From NCBI GenBank assembly GCA_051453625.1, contig JBOZIK010000001.1, positions 59,976,608-60,028,701 on the forward strand: a stretch of DNA of 52,094 nucleotides, in the 5' to 3' direction. This stretch comes from Welwitschia mirabilis (Eukaryota; Gnetophyta; Gnetopsida; Welwitschiales). Numbering within the stretch: position 1 is the stretch's first letter; every line of letters starts with the position of its first letter. Positions 31,285 to 44,275 of this stretch are shown piece by piece. Under the pieces are notes generated by a model that was given only the letters and a program-made list of their open reading frames with translations, did no database searches and was not told the origin of the DNA. A program made the position numbers and the translations under genes.

Positions 31285-32135
31285 AGAACTAACATCGCAC
31301 TTTAAGTACTCAACATTGCACTTGAGAGCCTCTAACATTGCTCTTGCTACTTACCTACCTCTGATAGAGCCTACTTGAACTCAGTGGCAACTATACTCTT
31401 CTAACCTATTTTGCAACAAGGTCTTAATGTTGTACTCTAATTTCTGATGTCACATTTGGATGTTTAACATTACACTTTAATGTCTAAAATTATAATTAAG
31501 TGTCTGACATCATACTTTACCCAATATTACACTTACCTGTGCAAGCTTCTAGCATTTCCCACTCACCTATGAAAATCATCCATTTGTCTCTTATCTACCT
31601 ATGAAATAAGGCTTCGATGTCATACTCAGATGTCTAATGTTGCAGTCTAGTACCTAACATCATACTTGAGTGACTGACATTACACTTGAAGCCACAGTAG
31701 TTTGATGCCTCCTGAGAGACCCCAGAACATCATGTTTCATAATGATATGATTCTCAAACAATATTACTAATGTCACATAAAGGTATCTAATGTCGCACTT
31801 GAGTGTTTGACATCGAATTTGAATGTTGAACACATCCCTTACCATTGGTAGTTTATGTGATGTCCTAACATGCTCATAACAATATCCTCCAACATCGCAC
31901 TTGGGTACGTAACTTCATATTTTAGTGCCTAACATTGTAATTACTCTTTTAGGATCTTAACACATCCTGTTCATCCTTAACACTAACCAAAAGCACCTAT
32001 GCTTACTCAATAATAAAACTCTATAGTCACATATGGGTATGTGATGTTGCACTTGCATGTCTGATGTTACACTTAGATACCTAAATGTCACACTTTGATT
32101 CTGATACCTATGTAACATCCAATATCACACTTAGG
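31285..32135. repeat. Degenerate tandem array, about 20-bp unit
   Basis: Blocks of the form CTAACATCACACTTGAGTGT recur head to tail about 25 times, grouped in runs: around 31290-31345, 31455-31545, 31610-31690, 31785-31835, 31890-31950 and 32035-32135. Variants alternate between AACAT and GATGT in the first half and between CACTT, TACTT and AATTT in the second. Less regular sequence lies between runs. Confidence 0.7.
32097..32120 (-). promoter_or_regulatory. Possible initiator-Met PBS and LTR edge
   Basis: GATTCTGATACC followed by TATGTAACATCC looks like a minus-strand PBS next to an LTR end, as at 24693. It matches 10 of 13 bases. It lies in phase with the 20-bp array, so it may be chance. 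Confidence 0.3.
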
Positions 32136-32386
32136 GTAATGGTAACATATCCTTTTGATAGTTATCTCAAAATTGGATTCAGGTCAATAAGAGTTATTAT
32201 GACAACTACTAATATCCCTTCTAACTATTTTTTCTAATCATGATGTAGTTATAGGTACCTAACTATTGCAACAACACTATAAAAGGAACATAATGCTTCC
32301 AAAAGAAATGAAGGACTACTTGCAAAAGAAGAGTAACTAAGGAGAGGAATATGAGCTTAGGATAATGTTGAACCAACTGACACATT

Positions 32387-33330
32387 ATGGAAGACAAAGT
32401 GAATGGATTAATGCATGACATAGAAGTCCAACTCGACCACATTCACTATCAAAATGAACTTCTAGATAGTAGGATTGATAACCTCCTTTCTCATTTGGAA
32501 GATAGATTGATGAAAGAAAACCCAAGGGCATTCTAAGAAAAACTCTCTAGATCAGGAAAATAAAATCCAACAAGCATAGCTAACCTAAAAAACATCTAGA
32601 TAAAACTACTAAATACAAAGACCAATCTATAAGCTTTTCTATTAAATCAAGAAAATCCTCGAATGTATAACAATGTAAAGTAAAGAAGATTCCTAAAATG
32701 ATATGCCTAAAAACATATAAAGGTAAAGTAGGAACAAGAAAAGAAGCCATCTCTTGGATATCAAATAGAAAACTACTTGGACCTTCATAACATTTAACTA
32801 GAGTGATGAAGCACATACATTGCCATCTTTCTTACATGAAATGTATAAGAATTGTGGTTAAGACACAAATAGAAACATCCCCAAAGGATGTTATGGAACA
32901 AGTTCATAGAGGAATTCAAAAAGAAATTCATTTTAAAAGCTTCATAGAATACCAAATGGTGGAATTTCAATGCCTATACTTGGAAAAATATGCAATAGAT
33001 AAATATTAGTTAGAATTCTAGTTCCTCATAAAATATCAAAAGAAATTCACAAAGAAGAAGTTAAGTAATAATTTTATTAGAACTCTACCACTCAAACTTA
33101 AAAGAATTTTATGCATCTTAGAGATCAAATCCACTAAAGATGCCTATTGCAAAATAAAACATTACTTTCAAGGATAATAAAATCAATGGAATGAGCCCCA
33201 TCACTTGCAAGTGGATAGACACAACATGCCTAGCATACTACTAGCATGAGAGGCATATAGAACCAACCTTACTTGTTACAAATGCTACAAGAAGGGTTAC
33301 ATTACTAGAAATGGTCCATCTAAAGCTTGA
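32387..33330 (+). pseudogene. Chromovirus gag with zinc knuckle
   Basis: From the ATG at 32387 the frame begins MEDKVNGLMHDIEVQL, a heptad-like segment that could form a coiled coil, and goes on with stops and frameshifts. The 32803-33009 piece (KDVMEQVHRGIQKEIHFKS..MVEFQCLYLEKYA) is capsid-like. Near 33275-33325 comes CYKCYKKGYITRNGPS, a CCHC knuckle in which His reads Tyr and the last Cys reads Gly. The order and the knuckle fit a Ty3 Gag. The protease expected next (33350-33900) is too decayed to recognise. Confidence 0.55.
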
Positions 33331-34084
33331 TAATTGAATATCCCTTACTTAATTGTCCTTAAGCCTTATAGAATGTAGCCACATAGCATAAAAGAGTGTA
33401 GGCCACCATCCAAATATATGGAAGTCATAACTAAAAATCCATCTTAAAATTACATGGTCAAATTTCATATTTTTTTGTTTCATTCCTAGTAGATAATAGA
33501 GACTCATAAAACTTCATTTATCCAATAATATTTTATAAAATAATCATTACCATATTTAAGAAATAAAAATCTAGTAAAGGGATCATAAGGGATAGTTTTC
33601 TTAGACAAGATGGAATCACCATCCTAATTAATTACACCATTCATGACATATTTTAGGGATAAATTCTATGTCTTTTAAATTAGGGAGTACCATTCCGTTT
33701 TGGAAATTTCCTTATTAATTAGATATAATGTTCAAATTAACTTTTGCTAACCTACTACTATAAACTTCATTTGGAGAATAAATCTTAAAAAAAAAAAGAA
33801 AGGGGTAAGAAGATATCCTTAACCTCATCTAAAGAGATATCAAAGTCTATTAAAAGAAAATAATCCTTCATCACCCTGGTGTAGGTAGAAAATCATAAGT
33901 ATAATTTCATAATAATAAAAGAACCTAAAGATTCAAAAATGCTACCACCTAAGAGGAAATCACAATAGACAATTAACTTAATTATGGAAGTACAACTAAT
34001 AGCCCAAGCATCCTACTGATTCTTAACGATAAAATTAAGAGAAATGAAACTACAAATTAAGTATTTACTTTTGGAAGAAAGAAA

Positions 34085-35060
34085 TTATCCTAGTTTGTCA
34101 TCTTGTGGAGCCCCAGTACTATTTATAAAGAGTACCTTATAACTTTACATTAAATGTAGATATCTAAACAAGATAACCATAAAAAATAGGTATTCTCTAC
34201 CAAGAATTAATAACTTATTAGATCAACTTCAAGGAGCTAAGTTCTCAAAGATTAACTTTGTTGCGATGCCAACTTAAGTGTATTTGATAGGGTATTTTAA
34301 GTTGTTTTGCAGAAAAACTAACAGATAAATGCCCAGTTTCTATGACAATTGAGAATCCAGGAGCACAAGGCAAAAACATGAAGTTTATCATATANNNNNN
34401 NNNNNNNNNNNNNNNNNNNNNNNNNNNNNNNNNNNNNNNNNNNNNNNNNNNNNNNNNNNNNNNNNNNNNNNNNNNNNNNNNNNNNNNNNNNNNNACTAGC
34501 GTGTTGTATTTTGCATCTTATTGATAATTAACAGGATTGAAATTGAAACGTGAACTATTGCACAAATACACTCCGCAACAGACTTAAAATCTGGATAACA
34601 TCAAATCCACATCAAAGATAAGAATATCTACAAAACTTCATTTAGAATAAGCTATAGAAATTATAAGTTCATAGTAATGCCCTTCAGTCTGACAAATGCT
34701 CTAGCTATTTTTATGAGTTTAATGAATGGTATTTTTCTAGCTTATTTAGATAAATTTATAGTTGTATTTTTAGATAATATTCTGATATATTCCAAAAGCT
34801 AAGATGATCATGTTGCACATTGAAGAAAGTTTTACAAGTCCTAACCAAGCATAATTTCAAGGCCAAATTAAGCAAATATGACCTTTTCCACATATAAATT
34901 AGCTACCTAAGGCATGTTATCTCTATCAAAAAGATCACAACTGATCTATCCAAAATATAAGCCATAAGGAAATGGCCAAAACTAAAGAACATCATACAAG
35001 TTTGAATTTTATTAGCTTTAGTTGGCTTCTATTGTAAATTTATCCTAGGATTCTCTCAAC
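34085..35060 (+). pseudogene. Chromovirus reverse transcriptase, split by a solo LTR
   Basis: Before the insertion: [32 protein letters not shown] and [10 protein letters not shown]. After it: LKSGYHQI, FIVMPFSLTNA, VVFLDNILIYSKS and LRHVISIKK, then the thumb and connection (LALVGFYCKFILGFSQP). The order and residues are those of a Ty3 RT. The catalytic box, normally with two Asp, reads FLDN, so the second Asp is Asn. There are also frameshifts. The solo LTR (34259-34580) interrupts the conserved K-I-D-L-K-S-G-Y-H-Q stretch. Confidence 0.85.
34259..34580 (+). mobile_element. Solo LTR (S subfamily) in the chromovirus RT
   Basis: It opens TGTTGCGATGCC and closes ACACTCCGCAACA. The 5 bases before (AACTT, 34254-34258) and after (GACTT, 34581-34585) match at 4 of 5, and removing the LTR plus one copy restores the RT reading at D-L-K-S-G. 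Its start resembles the A LTR start (TTTTAAGTTGTTTTGCAG here, TTATGAGTTGTTTTGCAG in A) and its end the nested fragment at 16781, so it belongs to the same Athila-like group. A 100-base gap (34395-34494) hides the middle, so the true length is unknown. Confidence 0.75.
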
Positions 35061-35169
35061 CTGTAGTCTTGATAATAGACTTAATAAAATCATCATCCAC
35101 ATTTAACTTTATTGATAAATGCAAAAAAGCATTTCTTATATTGAATCTACTACTTAAAATAACACCTAT

Positions 35170-35430
35170 TCTCAAAATTGCAGACATAAACAAACCATTC
35201 ACTATCACCATTGATCCTTCTACTTAAGGTGTAGAAGCTCTACTTATCCAAGATAATTAGGTGATTGCTTATGAATCATGGAAATTAAACCAAAATCAGA
35301 AGAAGTATTCCATCCATGATCTCAAACTACTAGTCATAGTGCATGCTCTAAAAGTTTGGACACGTTACCTATTGGGATGTGAATTCTTACTTAAAATAGA
35401 TAATAAAAGCTTAGAATGTTTTTAAAAATG
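35170..35430 (+). pseudogene. Chromovirus RNase H
   Basis: INKPFTITIDPST, VIAYESWKLNQNQKKYSIHD, LKLLVIVHALKVWTRYLLGC and EFLLKIDNKSLECF follow the RNase H order of Ty3 elements, with the first Asp (TID), the Glu-equivalent position changed (HDLK) and the DN motif near the end. It directly follows RT. KENKVGNALSKM near 35510-35545 matches the tether that ends RNase H in these elements. Confidence 0.75.
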
Positions 35431-35689
35431 CCTTGTTTTAAATATATGATAGAGGAGATTGACTAAATTTCTTATAGAATATAACTTTAAACTATAATAT
35501 ACCTTAGGAAAGGAGAACAAAGTTGGAAATGCCTTGAGTAAAATGTGGTACATGCTAACAACCACTATTACATTAGATCTATCACCTTTTCTTAAGATAT
35601 ACATAGCTCATGATCCATACTTTAAGAACATACATTAACTGATTCAAGAAAAAAAAGAAGTATACACTTACACACTCTCATGAGATGAG

Positions 35690-36650
35690 CATTTTATAAG
35701 GCTTATGAAAAAGGAAGTTGATGTCTGAACTGCACAAAGTCTCATATGTAGGACACCCTGGGTTTATTAATAATTTTTATCAACTCAAAAAATATTACTT
35801 TTAGCCTAGAATGGAGGCAAACTTAAAGAAATAGATATGAAATTGCTCCATATGCCAATAAATGAATATGGATTAAGGAAGACCCACAAAACTCCTTCAA
35901 CCTTTAGAAGTACCATAGTGAAAATGGGAATAACTATTCATGGNNNNNNNNNNCTATGATGGCTCATTTCATTATAGTATAAAGATACAACATAGCTAAA
36001 TAATTAGCCCTACCATTTGTGTAAGAAATTTTTAAATTACATGATGCACCTCAAGTCATAGTATCTGACTTAGTTCCAAAATTCTTATTTAAGTTTTAGC
36101 AAATCTTCTTCCATCACTTAGACACTAAACTTACTTTCAATACTACATATCATCTAAAAAAAGATGGTCATACTAAAAGAGTAAATCACATACTAGAAGA
36201 TACTCTATGATGTTATGTGGTCGAAAAGCCTACACAATGGAAGAAATACCTATGCTTGGTTGAGTTTTTTTATAGTTAGACATTCTAGACCTCCATTTAA
36301 TGTTTTCCATTTAAAGTAATGTATGATGACAGAAACTGTTCCACACCTATTACATGATCAGATCCTTCACAAAGGTTAGAAAAGATTACACCCTCAAAAT
36401 TAAAAAATATGGAATACATTATTACCAAAATAAAAAGACAACTACAAGTTGCATAAGATCGATAAAAGAGGTACTATAATTAGAAATATAAAATTTACAT
36501 ATTCCAAATTGATGAATAAGTATTGCTAAACATTAAGCCATAAATAAACTCCTTAAAAATAAGGAAGCATAGCAAGTTAGCCCTCAGTATTCTGGTCCAT
36601 TTAAGATCATTGGAAGAATAGGAATCTAGCTTATAAACTAGAACTTCCTC
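35690..36650 (+). pseudogene. Chromovirus integrase
   Basis: LHKVSYVGHPGF, LKKYYF-PRMEANLKK and NCSICQ near 35725-35865 form the HHCC zinc-binding region, and RPTKLLQPLEVP-WKWE leads to the catalytic core. A 10-base gap (35944-35953) falls where the first catalytic Asp would be. Downstream pieces (YSGPFKIIGRIG near 36590-36625) match the integrase C-terminal GPY-type region. Many stops. Integrase would join the cDNA to the target DNA. Confidence 0.75.
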
Positions 36651-36819
36651 TACAAATGTCTTAAATACATCTAATTTTTTACATGAACATAATGAAACCA
36701 CACCATAAAGATAATAACTAAGATTACATCTTGAATTGGTAACATATTATGCTCAAACCAACATGACCTTCACTCTCCAACCTAAAAAATTTCTAAATAC
36801 TAGAACTAAGAAATTAAAA

Positions 36820-36935
36820 AATAAAAATGTAAATGAAGTACTTATCCAATGGACCCATTGTAATTAACAAAATTAGGAAAACAAGAAGTACATATAGATG
36901 ACTTTTCTTAAACTCTTTAATAAAGCATGATATGC
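36820..36935 (+). pseudogene. Chromodomain remnant at the integrase C-terminus
   Basis: NVNEVLIQWTHCN-QN-ENKKYI-MTFLKLFNKA resembles the second half of a plant chromovirus chromodomain (the VLVQW strand, then the helix). Two of the aromatic-cage positions are not clear and there are three stops. Chromodomains direct integration to marked chromatin. The call rests on position and the VLIQW motif. Confidence 0.5.
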
Positions 36936-37084
36936 TTTTTTTTTTATTATTAATGTATCTCTTAATCAATAATATTTCTCTTTTCTTATGTTTTGTAGAT
37001 AATATAAAAAATGATCTAGATAAGCATGACTTCATAGATTATGCAAGAAGAGGATAAACCATTCTCGAGGATGAGCATAAGGCT

Positions 37085-37098
37085 TAAGGGGAAGGGAA
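37085..37098 (+). promoter_or_regulatory. Polypurine tract of the chromovirus
   Basis: TAAGGGGAAGGGAA lies directly before TGTAATG, the start of the 3' LTR. Confidence 0.75.
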
Positions 37099-38960
37099 TG
37101 TAATGTTTTAAATTCACTAATTGTAAAAAAAGTGTATTAAGATGCTAAATGAACATGATTAATGAGTTGTTATGAATGGTTGTAACCTAGAGATGTAAAA
37201 CTGTGTTCTTTTATTTATGTCATAAAATCCTATGGAATTAGGTGGGGGTGGATAGATTATGTGGATGTAACTGATGACAAGCTTAGATTATCCCAAAGGG
37301 TTCTAGGAGGGGGACTCAGGTCGTAGTCCACATCTTTACCTTTGATCATTAGTTCAAGGCTATTGACTAAATAATAAGGAATGTCGTTTACTATTTCTAA
37401 TAATAAAATATACTTTTTCCAAAGGATTTATTATTATTCCTATTAATCCTATCATATCATTTTATATATTCCTTTTTATGTAAAGTAACATAAAAATAAT
37501 AAAATGAAACATAACATATAGTATCCTTTAAGATGATTCAAATTAAAAATTCTAGATTCATTATTTTCTAAACATAGTTTTACATTTTCTTGCTTTTTCC
37601 TTTTTTATTTTAAGGCATCATATTATATTTCTTTCTTAGGTATTATCATTATAAAAACAAGTGATCCTTTCTATAATAGTAATGATCAGAATTTTGATAA
37701 CCAAAGTAAACTACTGATTAAAGAAGAATATAACTTATAGTTGTTAATTAAAGAAATTATTTCTTCTTTTGTTAATTAATTTTGATAAGAAATATTTTAA
37801 TGTAATTTTAAAATAAATTTTAGTTTCTTCAGGTAAAACATTTATGAGGAGCTTACTAATATCATGCTTTAACATTTAATTGGTAATTCAGACATGCATG
37901 AACCATGTTAAATAAATTATTAGTACATAAAATGGATATTTAAGACAATTTTTGAAATGTCATCCTAGCCCTAAGGCCCAACTCATCCCTAATGAAAAGC
38001 TTAGAAAGAAGACATGTTAAATGTTCTTTTTGATAATTCTAAAAATAATCTGAAGTAATTAACAATGATGAAAGTAAGGTCAATGTGGCTTTTCATAAAT
38101 TAAAAATTAGAGATAGGATTAAGTTTTTCATAAATTTCATAAAATTTTTCCTCTTTAGATTAGGTCATCAATAGGATAAGAAATCATGAAATCTATAATT
38201 GAGCTCAGAACATAAGAATGAAGGCCAAATTTCTAAGATGATTAACACTACTCATGAATCTTACTATCACTGCTAGAGTTCTAATAAAACAACTTTTCAT
38301 CCTTTTTTTCATGCTAACCTTTAAAATAAAATAGTGAAGGTAAAATGTTATTAAATTGTGATCTTAGTAGCCTAGATTAATATAAATTTATAAAACCATG
38401 AAAATTAGAACTTGACTATGCCAAATTATACTTAATTACCTAGATAGATGTCATCTTTTGCATGTTATTACATTCTTAAGGGAAAATTTTTCTAACTCAT
38501 GGATAAATATGTGAAATTTGCATAATATACAAAAATTACAAGTTAAAATCCTTCAAGTAATAAGCAAATGTAATGGAAAATGTTATGACAAAATTGGCTA
38601 ATTTTAAGGTTAATTTCAATTGAGTAAGATTGAGAAAACATAAAAAGAAAAAATTTAAAGTAAAATTCCTAGTTTTCTTAATCAAATCCAACTTTGTTCT
38701 CAAATTTTTAATGACATAAAAAAATGAAACACCTATGAAGAAAAAAATGGGTAAAAATTAAAATGTAAATGGTAATATAAGAAGAGAATTTTATTAAAGG
38801 TCGAAAATCATTACATTAAAGAAGGGTACATACATCTAGAAGGGACAAAGTACAAAACAATGCAAAATACTTCTAAACATGTAAAATGAGAGAGTATAAA
38901 GTGGAATGAAAAAAATGTCCTAACTAATGATGCATCTATATAAGATGGCACATTCACACT
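37099..38960 (+). mobile_element. Start of the chromovirus 3' LTR
   Basis: TGTAATGTTTTAAATTC follows the purine tract. The right end was not found. TATATAAG at 38937-38944 is a candidate promoter; if real, the LTR exceeds 1.9 kb, which some chromoviruses allow. A GGTGGGGGTGG and an AGGAGGGGGACTC at 37240-37315 are the only GC-rich points. Confidence 0.5.
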
Positions 38961-41900
38961 TCTTATTGGTTTTCTTTTGCTTTTCTAATATTTTCTATTA
39001 TTCTAAAACTTTTCTATCATATTTTATAAGATCTTAAAACATGATTTAATTTCACTTGAGATACACGAAAAATGGGGAGGAAGAGAATTAAGAGAAGAAG
39101 AAGAGGAAGGATTAGGAGAATACAAAAAAGGCACATGAAATGTTTATATAATAGACTTCTTTCCCTTTTTTCTAGTGGTAGGATGATAATAAAGAAAAGA
39201 AGGGGCTTAAGAAGAAAGTATATGGTGAAGCATAAATGTTTTATAAACTAAGGTATTAATAGAGATAAATTTACATTACTTTTTAAAGTATAATATTATA
39301 GTTAGAGGTAATTTTTCCACTTTTTAAATTATAAGGATCACAAACACTTAATGGGATTAAAATAATGTATTATGATCTAGTTTAAAGCTATTCATAGGAA
39401 TCATGATTAAGAGTTTAATTTCAAGGAAGAAAATGTAAAGCATAAAGGACTATTTTAACGTATTAGCTCTATAGATAATTCATATACATTTTTCCATCAT
39501 TATATCTCATTTACTTGTTGATGCAATGATTTTAACTCTTTATGACACTAGATGCATAACATTGCATGGTAGCAGCCTTTTAGAACATCAATACTTTTGA
39601 AATTTACATTCTAAGAGCTATAATTTGTACATTCTTAGATATTTTTAAGTTAGATATTATGTTTTCATGTAATGTAAGTTATAAAAGATAAAATTAAGTT
39701 ATTTTATTTTTTAGAAATATAAATAGTTATCCTTTAAGTTATGTATGATGCTGCAATACCAATTCCATAAGGAAAATGATATAGTAGTATCATGTAGTAG
39801 TTATTCCTAGTCAACATGAATCATGTGAAAAAATTTAATGGTTATGGCAACCGCTCAACCTAAAACCTACTTACGTGCACATATAAAAAATCCCCTCTAA
39901 ATGTTGAAACTTGAATAATAGTATTACTTATTGAATTTATATCATACTAATTCTCTTAAGTTAAATTCAGGTGATTCTTAAACATTGAAAAAAGATTTTT
40001 TACTATATTTCTCTCTTATTTATTCATTTCTAAGTTGATCATTTCTATATTACTTTAAAAGCCTTATACATTATTCATTATTATATTTTACAATCATTAA
40101 CATCTATTTTTAGCCTTATACATCCTCTTACATTCCATTTTTCATTACCTTTTCTTTAATTTTAATCCATCTAGAGGATATTATAGGGGTCATAAATTAC
40201 ATGTGAATATGTAGTATAAGATGAGAATAAGGAATTAGATCTTGTTAGCATTTAGATTGAAGACTAATGAAAACGGCTATGATTTCATCTAAAACAAACA
40301 TGTGTTCTTTTTTCCTATGTTTCAATGATTTGTTTGCCAAGTTTATACATTTTTATCATAATATTTTAAATTCTATTGGACTTGTTATAGCATGTTACGT
40401 ACTTAGTCCAAGCTATAATTTTATGAATTTATACCTATCATCACATACTATAATTTTATATGATTGATCACTATATGCCAAAGAAATCATGTGTTTTATT
40501 TCTCTTTTCTCTTCTTTTCTTCAATTTTCTCATTTCTTCTAGTACATTTTCTCATGATTTTACCTTATTTTTAAAGAAAATGATGATGAATTTTTATTTT
40601 TTTCTTTCAATAATAGTACTTTAATTTATAAATATGTTATTTATTTATTTATGAAATTAAAGTTATTTAATTTTCCATTATTTCTTCTCTCTTCTTTGTC
40701 TTTTTTTTTTTAAATTGAAGCAGACTGGTAAATTTAATTATTTGTTTTGATCATGATTCCTTTTTCCCAACTCCAATAGTTTTGAAATTTTATTAGTAGC
40801 TTTATTTTGTAATTCATAATCAATGATTTATAATATAAATTTGACATCTAAAATCCATTTTCTAGTCATTTACCATCAAATTGACAATTTTTTTAAGATA
40901 TTTTTTCAAACTATAAAATATTAATTTTCTTATTTTTACATAGTGAATTTGTTGATTATTATCAATGTCTTTTTAAAAGGCCAAGGTTTAATCTTATAGT
41001 ATATTTAAGATAATTTCAAAATATGCAATCCATTTTTTCTCAAATTTCTAGTTTACTTAATATTCATGATGAAAGCCCAATTTGTTGTAATTTTTATAGA
41101 TTTTGTTTAGATGGTGTGTTTCTATTCATTTCAATCAATTCTACTTGATCTTAAATGATTGATTATATAAACTTATTTTAGAACATACTCTGAGTATTTT
41201 AAATGTTATGAGAATTTCTAAATCTATTTTTCTAAATTTTCTTTATATTTCTCTCCTTTTTCTAGTTAAAATAGCTAAAAAATGGCTAATTATTACTTTG
41301 ATTAAATAAACATTTACATGATAGATGTTATTAATTAATTGTTGATTTGGAATCTAGTTTAGATGTTTCATTGCTTTTATGACTTATTTCATAATAAGTC
41401 AAGAGTTATATTTCAAGTCAAATGTATTAAAATTTAGTAAAACTCTTGTTTTAGTTAAATAGTTAATTATGTAAATTTAAATAATATTATGTTTTATGTG
41501 TTTTTTTTAATTCTAAAATGTTGTACATTTTATATATAATAAAATGATATGTTTGATTTATTCACTTATGCACATATGATATAGTTTTAAGTAAAAACTT
41601 TGCATAGAAAATTATTTTTGTATAAAAATGATTTTATTAGGTTTAAGAGGTTTAAGTTCTTAAACAATATTAGTTTGAGTTATAAATAATTTTGAAAATA
41701 ATAGTGAATTTTTATAAAATATTATTCCTTCTTATTTTGTGTTATTTCATGTTTCAAATCTTGTGAAATTGTGCTTTTACACATATAGTTCTTTATAATA
41801 TTTAGAACTAATGCATTTTAATTACTTCACTGTATTTCACTTAAGAGAAATAGTGGTTTCATTATGAAAAATAACAATTTGATAAGACAATATTAAAATT

Positions 41901-42560
41901 TCCATATGCATTCATATCAGATGGTTTGTTGTCATGTGCTTTCACTATATGTGCAATTTAATCGAAAAAATCTCTTTATGCTTTAATTTGAATTATTTAT
42001 ACTTATTTTCATTTCTTGAGTTGAATTATTTTGTTAAATACACTTTTATTTTTATAAAGGCTTAGAGTAAGATATTTTAATTTTAAAAATTGTGTTTTTC
42101 CTCCATTTAAAATTAGCACTATTGTAAGGGATTACTTATCATTTTTATGTGAAATATCATTTTTTTTAAATTGAGAATTTACATACACTACTGTAAATTA
42201 CTTGTTTTCAAGTTCTTTCTATCTTAAATTTGTATTGATAATACTATATTAATTGCATTACTCTAATGTACACATTCTAACTTTCACTACGCTTTTGTAC
42301 ATCTCTTTGTCTTTTCAATACTATGCATTTATAAATAGAATTTGGATTTATACCACTAATGTTTTTCATATTTCTAAACTATATTTGTCACATATTTCAT
42401 GTTTACCTTTAATATTACTTCCTCCTTAGAATATTATCCATTTTATAGAAGCTTTAAATATTCTTGCTACCCAAATAACCACCTAAAATAGTGATACTTA
42501 AACTTTTAATTAGTAATCTACTTCTGAATAAATTTTAATTTTCTTCACCTCTAATGCTTT
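38961..42560. other. AT-rich stretch without recognisable features
   Basis: About 3.6 kb, very AT-rich, no convincing frame and no repeat shared with the rest of the window. A purine-rich patch (GAAGAAGAAGAGGAAGG) lies near 39095-39112. It may hold the end of the chromovirus LTR and the LTR of element D, but I find no terminal TG..CA pair or PBS. Confidence 0.4.
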
Positions 42561-42589
42561 TGTTTCTAGTAAAAATATTAAGGATTTCT

Positions 42590-43240
42590 CTACTTTTTAT
42601 GGTTTTAGTTATAAGGATCCTTATGCATTTATTAAAAAAATTAACTTAGTTTGCAAGAAAACTCCTCAAGATCATCTTGATAAAGCTAGATTATTCCTTT
42701 TTTTTAAATGATAAAGATAGTTATTAGCTAATGATTGTCAATCATGATGAAGATCTTTCAAATCTTACAAAATTTAAAGAATCTTTTTATTAATAAATCA
42801 TTTCTTACTACTCATATTAATCAAATGAAAAAGCTTATTAATAGCTTCAAAAAATATTCTAGTAAATCTTAATTTAAATCTTTTAAGTTTTTTAGAGATC
42901 TTCTAATTAAATATTCAAATCTTCATTTTGAAGTTTAGAGATTAATTTAATTTTTTTATACGAAGTCTTAAAAAAGAAACTAAAACGTTCATACAAAGTT
43001 TGACCAATAGAGAATTATTAAGTTTTACCACTAATAAAACATCAAAAGAATTAGAAGATATGGTTGAACTTACTTAAATATGGTAAAATATTAATAATGA
43101 TTATACAAAAATAAAAGCAATCTTGAATCAAAGTTTTTTATAAGGATAAATCTAATGATGAACTAACTAATAAAATAAAATTTCTTTTTACTCAACTTAA
43201 AATCTTTAACTAGAATAGAAAAAGCTTAAAAAATTCCAAC
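42590..43240 (+). pseudogene. Gag remnant of element D
   Basis: FYGFSYKDPYAFIKKINLVC and DHLDKARLFLFF (42590-42705) match the start of an Athila/Tat capsid. Then FKFFRDLLIKYSNLHFEV, FFYTKS, KRN/KKETKTFIQSLTNREL and TNKTSKELEDMVEL (42880-43075) match its C-terminal half. The central piece is deleted and frames change. No zinc knuckle was recognised before the protease. Confidence 0.6.
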
Positions 43241-43924
43241 TCAATTTTCTTCAAGTTCATATTTTTGTGAGTTATGTTAAGTAAAGGGTAATTTCATATA
43301 ATTTTATGAAACATTTAAGATAACTTAAAGTCTTTTTACATCATCATAGTATTTTTAAAGATCATGTCACTAATAACATTATCATGCTCCTATGAAATTT
43401 AATACGTACTCTAATCCTCATCCAAATTATTTCCATCATAATCAAAATCGTAATTCCTGTTATGTTTATAATAATAGATAATCTAAACACAAACCTAAAA
43501 TTTTATATTTTCCTTCTTCACAAGATAAAAAATTTTAAGAAATGATGAATTTATTGGTTAATAAATGGATAAAATACAAAACACTATTAATTTTATTTTT
43601 CAATAATAAAATAAGAAGGAGAGTTTACTTTCTCAATCTACTCCTAATCTAAAATAAAGTAACATGATGGAATAATATACTAATGTAAATTTCATTAAAT
43701 TAATAAGTGATAAAGTCATTTTGTAGCCTATTTCTAAAGGTAGAGAATATTTAAATTTAGATAAATTATTTAAAAATCTTGAATCTATTTCTAGGAAATT
43801 GATAAAATTAGAATATTCCCTTTCTTTTCCTAGTGTTATTTAATATAATATAGTATCTGACAATTATAATAATATTTATAAGATTATTAAAGATCTTAAT
43901 ATTAATGTTTTCCTTCTTAAGGTA

Positions 43925-44275
43925 ATTAAACAAATTTCTCCATATGAAATGTTTCTTAAACCCTTAGGCACTAATAAAAATAGATCTAAACTTTTAAAGA
44001 AATTATTAATCTTATTGCATATTCTGCTAATATTTTTCAATAAAAAATTCCTAATAAATATGATAATCCTATGTTTCCTACTATTATTATCATTATTGGT
44101 GATCATGTTATTAATAAAGCCTTGAGAGACTTAGGAGTTGGAGTTGACCTTATACTAGAAATTATTTTTACAGCCTTAGGATTAAGCCATGTTGATCCTA
44201 TTAATATAACTATTTCTATGGATTATGGAATCTTAGTTAAGTCCTTAGGAATATCAAAATATATCTTAATTTGAA
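43925..44275 (+). pseudogene. Athila-like protease of element D
   Basis: PYEMFLKPLGTNKNRSK and, after a shift, NKYDNPMFPTIIIIIGDHV, NKALRDLGVGVDLI, ALGLSHVDPINITISM. This is the linker, then the retropepsin loop (usual ALxDLGxSVN), then the strand before the LAD motif, which is replaced here by MDYG. The open piece is 44071-44274. It parallels the protease in B (20093-20410) but is clearly diverged from it. Confidence 0.7.

Larger units (their letters stand above)
32280..37099 (+). mobile_element. Ty3/gypsy chromovirus, degraded
   Basis: A plus-strand element with gag, RT, RNase H, integrase and a chromodomain-like tail in Ty3 order, a purine tract and the start of a 3' LTR (37099). A TATAAAAGG lies at 32279. 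No matching 5' LTR is seen upstream, so its left end is lost or diverged. A solo LTR splits RT (34259-34580). All frames carry stops. Confidence 0.75.

Noticed and set aside
28365-32135. CRISPR-like arrays
   Set aside because: The repeats are degenerate, units are contiguous or irregularly spaced, and the rest is a plant nuclear genome.
36814-37035. Minus frame of 73 codons with a hydrophobic stretch
   Set aside because: It is antisense to the chromodomain remnant and the end of the chromovirus.
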